DNA of 17,750 nt, from NCBI GenBank assembly GCA_027364495.1, contig DAHXPE010000056.1:1-17750 (forward strand), in the 5' to 3' direction. Position numbers and translations under genes: made by a program. Shown piece by piece: positions 1 through 6,271 of the stretch. The first letter of the stretch is position 1; the number at the start of each line of letters is the position of its first letter. Origin of the DNA: Candidatus Heimdallarchaeota archaeon. Its GTDB lineage: Archaea > Asgardarchaeota > Heimdallarchaeia > Hodarchaeales > LC-3. Under the pieces are notes generated by a model that made no database searches, was not told where the DNA came from, and saw only the letters and a list, made by a program, of their open reading frames with translations.

Positions 1-50
1 TATAAATCAATAACTTGTTATTTAGAGTATAGCATTCTAGGTAACCATGT

Positions 51-56
51 AAGGAG
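51..56 (+). promoter_or_regulatory. Shine-Dalgarno-like AAGGAG before the first gene
   Basis: AAGGAG lies 5 bases before ATG 62 and 12 bases before TTG 69. The spacing suits ATG 62 better, but that frame closes after six codons at TGA 80. The site therefore raises the question of the true start of the RING/solenoid gene. A TATA-like run (TATAAAT) sits at the extreme left edge of the window, at 1-7. Confidence 0.5.
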
Positions 57-68
57 TCTCTATGATAA

Positions 69-1631
69 TTGGTTTTTTATGACAATGTAATTTTAGATAG
101 TGCGTTAATTCTTTATCTTATTTTTGAAATAAAATATCTAATTGATTATTTTAGAAATAAAGATCAACAAAATAACTTTAACCAAGCAGTAGGTTTAGAA
201 TTAATATTATTTTTAATTATTATAGGCATTATTGCTTGGGCTTTAAAAGAAAGAAGTAAAACAAAAACGTTGAAGAAAGCTAATTATCTTTTAGACGTTA
301 AAGCTAATTATAATAAGGCTCTAGAGACCTTTATTGGGATCAAAGACTGGGATAAAGCGGCCGAGACGGTTGTTAAAAGCCCACCTGGAACACAAATAGT
401 CTTACTTCGACAATTACAGGCTTTTATTCCTCAATCAAAAATTAAATCTATATTTATGAAAGTTGGCGATTATTATACGAGCCAAAATCAATCAAATCTT
501 GCTGCTTCAGCCTTTCAATTGGCTGATATGCCTTGGAGAGCCGCTCAATCTTATATAATAAATAAAAATGTCAATGCAGCAATTGATGTCATCAATACCA
601 CTCCTATTTTTACACAAGACAAAGTTAAAGCTACAAGAAACTTAGCCAAATTTGCCTATGATAACAATTACCCTGTAGAGTCTGCTCAATTATTACAATC
701 AATTGGAGCAGAAGACGAAGCAGTTGCTGTTCTGATAGCGGCTGGTCAGAACTCTAATATTATCAAAGATAACCCTGCTCCTAGAATAAACACAAACCCT
801 GTTTCAATTCCACCAGTGAATAATTCACTAAGCAGTGCTTTATCAAATCCGTCTGTTCATAGTACCGCTCAAACTACGGTTAATACAACAACGTCAGCAA
901 GCTCTATAAGAAATCGTTCCGAAGTAACTGGTACATCTTCTTTTGCAGTTATCAAAACTGAACTAATGAGAAGTCAAGAAAAACTCAAAGAAGGAAAAAT
1001 TTTTGAAGCTGAAGAAATTCTTTCTCGGTATACAAATCTTCTCTCAAGATTACCCGACCAGAATTCAGAAGAAAGTATTAGTTTGAAAGGTGACTTTACC
1101 AAAACAGCTGAATCAATAAAACGATTGATTGAAGCACGTGCCGCTTTCAAAGCCCGTAAAATTGAGCAAGCACAGATTATTTATTCTGAATTATTAGAAA
1201 GTGCAGGCGATCTTTTTTCAGCTGAAATATTTGCTGAAGCAGGTTTATCATATGAATATGAACCGGCTGATAAAGAATTGGCTAGTGAATTTTTCGTTGA
1301 AGCTTCACGTAAAGCAAAAACACCTCAAGCAGGACAAAGATATAAAGAACGAGCAGATTTATTAATCGAATCGATACATGAAGATTTACCAAAAGCACCA
1401 GAAGGAGAAAAAGCTGTTGTGGGTAAAAAATTATCAGTTGATCCAAATGAAAAATGTTGTGTCTGTAGAAGACCAGTTGGCACATCTGGAGAGGTAGTTC
1501 AATGTAATTCATGTAAATCTGTTGCTCATTATCCTCACATGGCTGAATGGCTAAAAATTAAAGGTGTTTGTCCCGTTTGTAAACAAAAATTAACAATGCC
1601 AGAAACAAGTAAAGTTGCATTAATGGAATAA
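69..1631 (+). CDS. Membrane-anchored alpha-solenoid (TPR-like) protein with C-terminal RING-like zinc finger
   Basis: About 520 residues. The N-terminus is hydrophobic: one weaker segment near residues 8-27 and one strong membrane segment near 43-60, ending in a basic stretch (KERSKTKTLKK), so the rest should face the cytoplasm. Residues about 70-230 and 290-440 are short amphipathic helical repeats rich in Ala, with TPR-like pairs such as NLAASAFQLADMPWRAAQSY. They are split by a low-complexity Ser/Thr/Asn/Pro linker at about 232-290. The C-terminus holds C463-x2-C466, C479-x2-C482, H487-x2-H490 and C501-x2-C504 with a Trp before the last CPxC. This is the eight-ligand cross-brace layout of RING/PHD-type fingers, here C4H2C2. 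Known families with solenoid plus C-terminal RING include HOPS/CORVET Vps subunits and E3 ligases; a role in ubiquitin transfer or membrane trafficking is inference. The start is TTG 69; see the T-run problem at 73-78. It converges on the next gene with 34 bases between. Confidence 0.75.
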   Translation: MVFYDNVILDSALILYLIFEIKYLIDYFRNKDQQNNFNQAVGLELILFLIIIGIIAWALKERSKTKTLKKANYLLDVKANYNKALETFIGIKDWDKAAETVVKSPPGTQIVLLRQLQAFIPQSKIKSIFMKVGDYYTSQNQSNLAASAFQLADMPWRAAQSYIINKNVNAAIDVINTTPIFTQDKVKATRNLAKFAYDNNYPVESAQLLQSIGAEDEAVAVLIAAGQNSNIIKDNPAPRINTNPVSIPPVNNSLSSALSNPSVHSTAQTTVNTTTSASSIRNRSEVTGTSSFAVIKTELMRSQEKLKEGKIFEAEEILSRYTNLLSRLPDQNSEESISLKGDFTKTAESIKRLIEARAAFKARKIEQAQIIYSELLESAGDLFSAEIFAEAGLSYEYEPADKELASEFFVEASRKAKTPQAGQRYKERADLLIESIHEDLPKAPEGEKAVVGKKLSVDPNEKCCVCRRPVGTSGEVVQCNSCKSVAHYPHMAEWLKIKGVCPVCKQKLTMPETSKVALME

Positions 1632-1665
1632 AGGAATAATAAAAAAGAAGTTAGAATAAAAAAAA

Positions 1666-2388
1666 TTATAAGTACTTTTTAGCAAGTTGTAATCGCTGGA
1701 TAGTTGATATATGGGAAAGGATACCAACTATTAGAGTAAATATTGCTAAAGGTCCGATCAAATATACTACGTGATATATTCCAAAGGGATTATAATCTAA
1801 GTAGTATTTTTTGAAATCAAAAATATTTGTTTGAGCTAATTGCATTATAATTGCTTCAAGTGTTGCACCTACTGCAAGAAGAGTTATTTTTTCTTTTCGC
1901 TCAATACCTACTGAACAGCTAGTCATTCCAAGGCTTTCAGCCCGTGCACGAACATAACTAGCCATAATCATGCCAACAAATGTAAATAAAACAAAATCCG
2001 GAGGAACGTAGCCTGAAAACATTATTCCAAGAACAATAAAAGCTTCAGAATATCGATCAATCGCTGGATCTAATACTGCGCCAAATTTTGAATATGGTTT
2101 ATCAGGATTTTTTGCTTTGTTTGCTCGTGCTACAGAACCATCAATCATGTCAAAGAATGAAGCAATAATTAAAAAGAGCATTGCAATGTAAATAAATACA
2201 TAATTGCCATTCTTAGACAAGGCAAATGCGGCACAAACTAAAACCGAAAAAACAAGGTTCAACATAGAAAGGGTGTCTGCACTAATACCTAAATTTGCGA
2301 TTTTCCTTCCTAAAGGGGCAAAAAATGCTTCATATTGCTTTCTATAAGCTCGTTGAGTTGGTAAAGGAGGATTTTCATCTTTATTCAT
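1666..2388 (-). CDS. CDP-alcohol phosphatidyltransferase, probable archaetidylinositol phosphate synthase
   Basis: A 240-residue integral membrane enzyme of the CDP-alcohol phosphotransferase family, which moves a phospho-lipid group from a CDP-lipid onto an alcohol headgroup. The signature is D80-x2-D83-G84-x2-A87-R88, then G103-x3-D107-x3-D111. The four Asp residues bind the divalent metals. The downstream S144-Y-V-R-A-R-A-E and G161-I-E-R-K-E-K blocks are typical of the archaeal archaetidylinositol-phosphate group, which uses CDP-archaeol and inositol-1-phosphate to start archaeal ether-lipid headgroup synthesis. About six membrane helices are visible (around 38-57, 62-82, 112-128, 132-147, 166-186, 204-225). 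The spacing between A-R and G is 14 residues (90-103 region NKAKNPDKPYSK), longer than the usual seven or eight. ATG start at 2388; a TATA-like run is 43 bases upstream. Alternative headgroups such as glycerol phosphate or serine cannot be excluded by eye. Confidence 0.8.
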   Translation of the reverse strand: MNKDENPPLPTQRAYRKQYEAFFAPLGRKIANLGISADTLSMLNLVFSVLVCAAFALSKNGNYVFIYIAMLFLIIASFFDMIDGSVARANKAKNPDKPYSKFGAVLDPAIDRYSEAFIVLGIMFSGYVPPDFVLFTFVGMIMASYVRARAESLGMTSCSVGIERKEKITLLAVGATLEAIIMQLAQTNIFDFKKYYLDYNPFGIYHVVYLIGPLAIFTLIVGILSHISTIQRLQLAKKYL

Positions 2389-2427
2389 AAAATTTCAACT
2401 GTAATTTGAAAATGAAGATCTAAATAC

Positions 2428-2435
2428 TTTTTAAA
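2428..2435 (-). promoter_or_regulatory. Putative TATA box for the CDP-alcohol transferase gene
   Basis: On the minus strand this reads TTTAAAAA, centred about 43 bases before the ATG at 2388. Transcription would begin some 15-18 bases before the start codon. The intergenic stretch 2389-2557 is divergent, so it must hold a promoter for each side. Assigned by position and composition only. Confidence 0.4.
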
Positions 2436-2514
2436 TTGAAAATATTTACTAATTTGAAAATATAAAATTTACTTTAAACAAATAATTGTTCACTTACTTT
2501 TGTAAAGTAAAAAA

Positions 2515-2523
2515 TTTAAAATA
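2515..2523 (+). promoter_or_regulatory. Putative TATA box for the NAD(P)HX repair gene
   Basis: TTTAAAATA, centred 39 bases before ATG 2558, close to the archaeal consensus TTTAWATA. A start of transcription about 26 bases further on would leave a leader of only about 10-13 bases. This fits the absence of any ribosome binding site before this ATG. Confidence 0.45.
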
Positions 2524-2557
2524 CTTTTTTTGTGAATTTACGTAACTGGTTCAAAAA

Positions 2558-4105
2558 ATGTCCTCTCATAATCAAAATGAAATAAGCTCTGAAGATATGG
2601 CTATTCAAGATGTCAATAGTGAATACCTTGGGATTCCACGTTATCTGCTTATGGAAAATGCCGGATCACAAATTGCTTCTTATTGTAGATCACTGATTAC
2701 TAAGAAGAACGCTAAAATTGCAATATTCTGTGGCACTGGCGGTAATGGTGGTGATGGATTTGTTGCTGCTAGACATTTACATGATTCTTATCAAATAGAT
2801 GTCTTCATTAGTGGATCAGCTACAAAAATAAAATCAAAACCGGCCCAGAAAAATTTTTCAGCTCTAAAAACTCTCAAATCTATAAAAATAACAGAAATAA
2901 CTGATTCAGAAGATGTACAGCAGATTTCTTTTGATTCCTATGATCTTATTCTTGATGGATTACTTGGCACTGGATTAGAACATAGTACCATAAGACAGCC
3001 TTTAAAAGCAATTCTTGAATCTATAAATTCTCATGTTTCTGAAAAAAGATTAGTTGTTTCCATAGATATTCCATCAGGATTGAAAAAAGATGGTTTACCT
3101 GCTTCTATAATTATTAAACCTACACATACCGTTGCACTTCATAAACCAAAGCTTGGAACTTATGAGTATGGTGGTAAGGTTCATATTGCACCAATAGGTA
3201 TACCTCTAGAAAGTGCAGTATATACTGGGCCGGGCCTATTTACGCTCTATCCTAAAAGAAAAGAATCATCTCATAAAGGACAAAATGGCAAGATCTTAAT
3301 TATAGGTGCTTCAAATAATTATCATGGCTCAGCCATCCTAGCTGGCAAAGCAGCATTTTCCTTGAATATTGACCTTGTATACATGGTGGCCCCAGAAAAG
3401 GTGGTTCCTGTTTTACGTAACCATGATTATAGATTTATTATTAAACCTTACCAAGGAGATTATCTTACACCAGCAATAATAGATCCATTGGTAAAACCAA
3501 TGATTCAGGATGTCGATGTCGTCCTTATCGGACCGGGATTAGGCACTGCTTCAGAGACAATGACTGCTATTAAAATGCTTTTTAAAGAAATACCACCAGA
3601 TAAAACTTTGGTTATTGATGCAGATGGATTAAAGGCTTGTAAAGGTGAAAAATTGCCTGTTGACACTATTGTAACACCTCATGCAGGGGAATTTACTATT
3701 TTAACAGGTAAAAAACTTGATCCTAAAAGTCCAATAGATGCTAGAGTTAAAGATATAGAAGAAGCTATTAAACAGTATAATGAAAACGTTACCTGGGTTG
3801 TTAAGGGACCAGTAGATGTTATTATGCGAAATAATCAAAAAATATTGAACTATACTGGAACACCTTCAATGACCACAGGTGGAACAGGAGATACATTAGC
3901 TGGTCTTATTACCGCTATTCGATCGGTTGTAAAAGATTCCTTTTTAGCAGGAGCTATGGGAACATTTTTGCTTGGAAAAGCTGGAGAATTCGCTGATAAG
4001 GGAATATTCACTCTACAAACCTTACTCGATAATATACCTATAGTACTAAATGAAATACAAAAATTTATAACAGAAGAAGATTCCCTATTGGATAAAAAAG
4101 ATTAA
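2558..4105 (+). CDS. nnr: Bifunctional NAD(P)H-hydrate repair enzyme Nnr (epimerase plus ADP-dependent dehydratase)
   Basis: A 515-residue cytoplasmic metabolite-repair enzyme. It corrects hydrated NADH and NADPH: the N-terminal YjeF_N half epimerises R- and S-NAD(P)HX, and the C-terminal ribokinase-like half dehydrates the S form using ADP. The epimerase half spans about 1-230. It shows LMENAG (31-36), the glycine-rich GTGGNGGDG loop (59-67), LDGLLGTGL (132-140) and DIPSGL (170-175). The dehydratase half spans about 235-505. It shows KGQNGKILIIGAS (240-252), IGPGLG (324-329), DADGLKA (354-360), PHAGE (374-378), KGPVDVI (416-422) and GGTGDTLAG (441-449). The length is normal for the fused bacterial/archaeal form and both active sites look intact. 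The start ATG is firm, because the family begins just before the conserved ISSEDM segment. It is divergent from the CDP-alcohol transferase and converges on the next gene with 9 bases between stops. Confidence 0.95.
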   Translation: MSSHNQNEISSEDMAIQDVNSEYLGIPRYLLMENAGSQIASYCRSLITKKNAKIAIFCGTGGNGGDGFVAARHLHDSYQIDVFISGSATKIKSKPAQKNFSALKTLKSIKITEITDSEDVQQISFDSYDLILDGLLGTGLEHSTIRQPLKAILESINSHVSEKRLVVSIDIPSGLKKDGLPASIIIKPTHTVALHKPKLGTYEYGGKVHIAPIGIPLESAVYTGPGLFTLYPKRKESSHKGQNGKILIIGASNNYHGSAILAGKAAFSLNIDLVYMVAPEKVVPVLRNHDYRFIIKPYQGDYLTPAIIDPLVKPMIQDVDVVLIGPGLGTASETMTAIKMLFKEIPPDKTLVIDADGLKACKGEKLPVDTIVTPHAGEFTILTGKKLDPKSPIDARVKDIEEAIKQYNENVTWVVKGPVDVIMRNNQKILNYTGTPSMTTGGTGDTLAGLITAIRSVVKDSFLAGAMGTFLLGKAGEFADKGIFTLQTLLDNIPIVLNEIQKFITEEDSLLDKKD

Positions 4106-4114
4106 TATTAAATT

Positions 4115-4393
4115 TTATGCTCCAAAAAAGGATGGATTTTCCAATTCCATCAATACTTCAAGTGTTTTACTTTCTAAATCAATTCCACTTTCTGAAGCCA
4201 TAATTAAAATATTCATAAAAGCAACAACCAGTTCTTCAGGTCGAACTTGAATATTATTAACCCTCTTTTTGAAATTTTGAGCTAGCATTTTAACTTCGGT
4301 CGGAATAGTTTTAGGTTGGGACATCATTTGTGCTTGAGCTAACGAAAGTATTGCACTTTCGAATCGTAATTGGATTTCGGTAAGACTAATCAT
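4115..4393 (-). CDS. Small conserved-looking helical protein of unknown function
   Basis: A 92-residue soluble, mostly helical protein that I do not recognise. I chose ATG 4393 over an upstream in-frame TTG at 4402, because ATG is the stronger codon and an AT-rich TATA-like run lies 32 bases before it, leaving a near-leaderless transcript. Numbered from ATG, it begins MISLTEIQLRFESAILSLAQ, has a polar break around 26-31 (QPKTIP), then two further amphipathic helices and an ELENPSFFGA tail. No Cys, no membrane segment and no catalytic motif are seen. It has a faint resemblance in size and in a TIP..K.LAQNFKKRV stretch to the archaeal UPF0147 family, too weak to name it. Its stop lies 9 bases from the Nnr stop, so the two transcripts must overlap or terminate in the same few bases. 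Confidence 0.65.
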   Translation of the reverse strand: MISLTEIQLRFESAILSLAQAQMMSQPKTIPTEVKMLAQNFKKRVNNIQVRPEELVVAFMNILIMASESGIDLESKTLEVLMELENPSFFGA

Positions 4394-4420
4394 TAGGATC
4401 AAATCAATTAATTACTATTA

Positions 4421-4430
4421 TTATATATTT
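4421..4430 (-). promoter_or_regulatory. Putative TATA box for the small unknown gene
   Basis: The minus strand reads AAATATATAA, centred about 32 bases before ATG 4393. It supports that start and a leaderless or nearly leaderless message. The rest of 4403-4655 is AT-rich and holds no gene that I can support. Confidence 0.4.
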
Positions 4431-4655
4431 ACGTTATTTATCTTATATAGTTTAAGTTACTATTAAAAATTTTCAATCCACTAATATATATTAAGAGAAT
4501 CTATATAGAAATTTTTGTACATAGAAAGAGTTTTGTCGGAGTGGTTTTTTTAATTCAAATTTTTTGTCAGTATTTTTCAAATGATTGTATTACTCTTGTA
4601 TTTCAAGCAAGGTGATTACTAATTTTACTAAAAATATTGATACTAAAGAAATACG

Positions 4656-5633
4656 TTAAAAATCTTTTATAAAACGGAAAAATTCTTCTATTAGTTCAGT
4701 ATTAGCATAAATAGGTTCTTTAGTCAAGTATCCTAAAAAATCAGGCGTTTTAGACTCAATCTTTGAAAACAGTTTGGAATCAGTAAAGGGGATTTTATTA
4801 TGCAATGCATCTGTAAATGCATGGAATGGATTTCGCATATGAGTTGCATCAAATTCAGTTTGGTAAAAATTATTTTTTAGATATGAGATTTCCTCAGGAG
4901 GAAAAAATGAAGATGTTCTATCAACTACAATATCTTTACTTGCTATGAAATTCATCCAAAAAAGTTCCGGCCACATATTGGAAGGTAAATCAGCTAGTAA
5001 CGAGGAAATGATAGAATTACCGCTTAATAATTGGAAAAAAGCTTTATTTACCAATGTTACAGAATGTTTTTCTCCTGCTAGAGAATTAAACTCACTAATT
5101 ATCTTCTCCATTTTTGTGACAAAATTATCACTATTAGCTTTTGAAATCCCGTGATTAGGAACCCCTAAAAGAGCAATTGCTTTAATATTAAGATTATGAA
5201 GATCAGAAGCAGTATGTTTTGCATGTTGATGTTTGAGAGAAAAAAAATAACGAGTAATAATACCACCCATAGAATGAGTAATAAAGAACAGAGGTAGGCG
5301 TTTATTTGTCAAATGATTGTTTTGTAAGAAGTTACGAACATAATCAACCATAGAAAATAAATCATGGTCAGCTAAATTAATAATGGATCCATTAAGGGAG
5401 TCAGAAAAATCTATGACAAAAGGAATATAGTGATTTTGAATTGTTGAAGCTACAAAGCCATTTTTATCATCTCCCCATATTTGAGCTGAAGAGTTAAATC
5501 CATGTACAAAAAGTATAATCCCTTTTGTCTGATTTAGAAATTTGTTTTTTTTAAGAAAAGACTGATCTAATCCGTAGATTGTAGCTGAACCAGCTGGAAC
5601 TTTTACAGTTTCAAGTGATTGATAAATACTCAA
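4656..5633 (-). CDS. Alpha/beta-hydrolase, lipase/esterase-like
   Basis: About 325 residues, with no signal peptide or membrane segment, so probably cytoplasmic. The alpha/beta-hydrolase core is clear: LFVHGF at 41-46 (HG oxyanion-hole motif), the nucleophile elbow ITHSMGG at 118-124 with S121, and LLGVPNHG at 155-162 as in triacylglycerol-lipase and PGAP1-type hydrolases. Candidate acid residues are D234 or D238 in KDIVVD, and candidate base residues are H265 or H271. The elbow is T-x-S-x-G rather than the classical G-x-S-x-G, a variant tolerated in this group. The likely reaction is hydrolysis of a lipid or other ester; the substrate is unknown. The start is TTG 5633, with no in-frame ATG, GTG or TTG in the roughly 50 bases upstream, so the N-terminus is uncertain. 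It stands alone on its strand. Confidence 0.8.
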   Translation of the reverse strand: MSIYQSLETVKVPAGSATIYGLDQSFLKKNKFLNQTKGIILFVHGFNSSAQIWGDDKNGFVASTIQNHYIPFVIDFSDSLNGSIINLADHDLFSMVDYVRNFLQNNHLTNKRLPLFFITHSMGGIITRYFFSLKHQHAKHTASDLHNLNIKAIALLGVPNHGISKANSDNFVTKMEKIISEFNSLAGEKHSVTLVNKAFFQLLSGNSIISSLLADLPSNMWPELFWMNFIASKDIVVDRTSSFFPPEEISYLKNNFYQTEFDATHMRNPFHAFTDALHNKIPFTDSKLFSKIESKTPDFLGYLTKEPIYANTELIEEFFRFIKDF

Positions 5634-5826
5634 TGTAAAACCCGTAATAAAATTTTTAATGCAATTGACTAATTTGAGATATAAAAAAATAAATAAAAAA
5701 CAAATTCATAATTTATACTGCTCGGGACTTAACTTAGTATATTAGCCTTCTTAAAAATCTTTTATTTTTTCTAAAACGCACAGAATTATAGTTATAAACT
5801 AAACGTAGTATTGTGGACTATTTGTA

Positions 5827-6078
5827 TTGTCAGAATTTTTTACACAAGTAGAGTGTGTTCCTATCTGTTCAATAAAGACACTTGAAACAATTCTTCACAA
5901 TTTAGGTATTAAAAATGTCTATCAAAGTGATTATTTAGTTGGATCTAAGCTATTGGGAAAATTAGACGTAGACAAATGTTATCGGTCTGTAAATAAAACT
6001 GATGCAGCGTTTACTACCAATTTAGGTCTTAAAAATAGGTTATGTTGTTTAAACCAACTATTATGTAGTTGGAATTAA
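5827..6078 (+). CDS. Doubtful 83-residue Cys-rich ORF
   Basis: A short open frame from TTG 5827 with no ribosome binding site that I can see, and no family that I recognise. It has six Cys (10, 14, 51, 73, 74, 80) and no membrane segment. Its base composition is less AT-rich than the intergenic DNA on both sides, which argues that something functional or recently degraded lies here. A 19-base near-repeat (5898-5916 and 6018-6036, one mismatch) lies exactly 120 bases apart and encodes NLGIKN and NLGLKN. A perfect 7-base stem closes the ORF (6054-6072). It could be a small protein, the end of a broken gene, or a structured non-coding RNA. The flanks 5634-5826 and 6079-6271 are AT-rich and hold nothing that I can name. 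Confidence 0.25.
   Translation: MSEFFTQVECVPICSIKTLETILHNLGIKNVYQSDYLVGSKLLGKLDVDKCYRSVNKTDAAFTTNLGLKNRLCCLNQLLCSWN
6054..6072. repeat. Perfect short inverted repeat (hairpin)
   Basis: CCAACTA, a 5-base loop, then TAGTTGG. It overlaps the last codons of the doubtful 83-residue ORF. It could form a hairpin at the 3' end of a transcript, with a T-run at 6090-6094 downstream. Confidence 0.4.
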
Positions 6079-6271
6079 GATGAAAAAGTTTTTAAAAATG
6101 CAAAGTTAAAAAAAATTACTCATTATTTTTAAAAGGACTATTTTTAATTTAAAAAATAAAAAATATATTAGCTAAATTCTATCTTTATAGTTAGAAATTT
6201 CATTTTTTTCATTATTTAAAAAGTGTTTACATTAAAAAATGAATCAATAAGCATAATTTCAAGTTTTGCCC

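Noticed and set aside
1282..1512. Minus-strand 76-residue frame opposite the RING/solenoid gene
   Set aside because: It lies wholly inside a better-supported gene and has no recognisable features; it is an antisense shadow.
4115..4393. UPF0147 family assignment for the 92-residue protein
   Set aside because: Only size and one short helix look alike; the rest does not align by eye.
4945..5154. Plus-strand 69-residue frame opposite the hydrolase
   Set aside because: It lies inside the hydrolase gene on the other strand, with no independent support.
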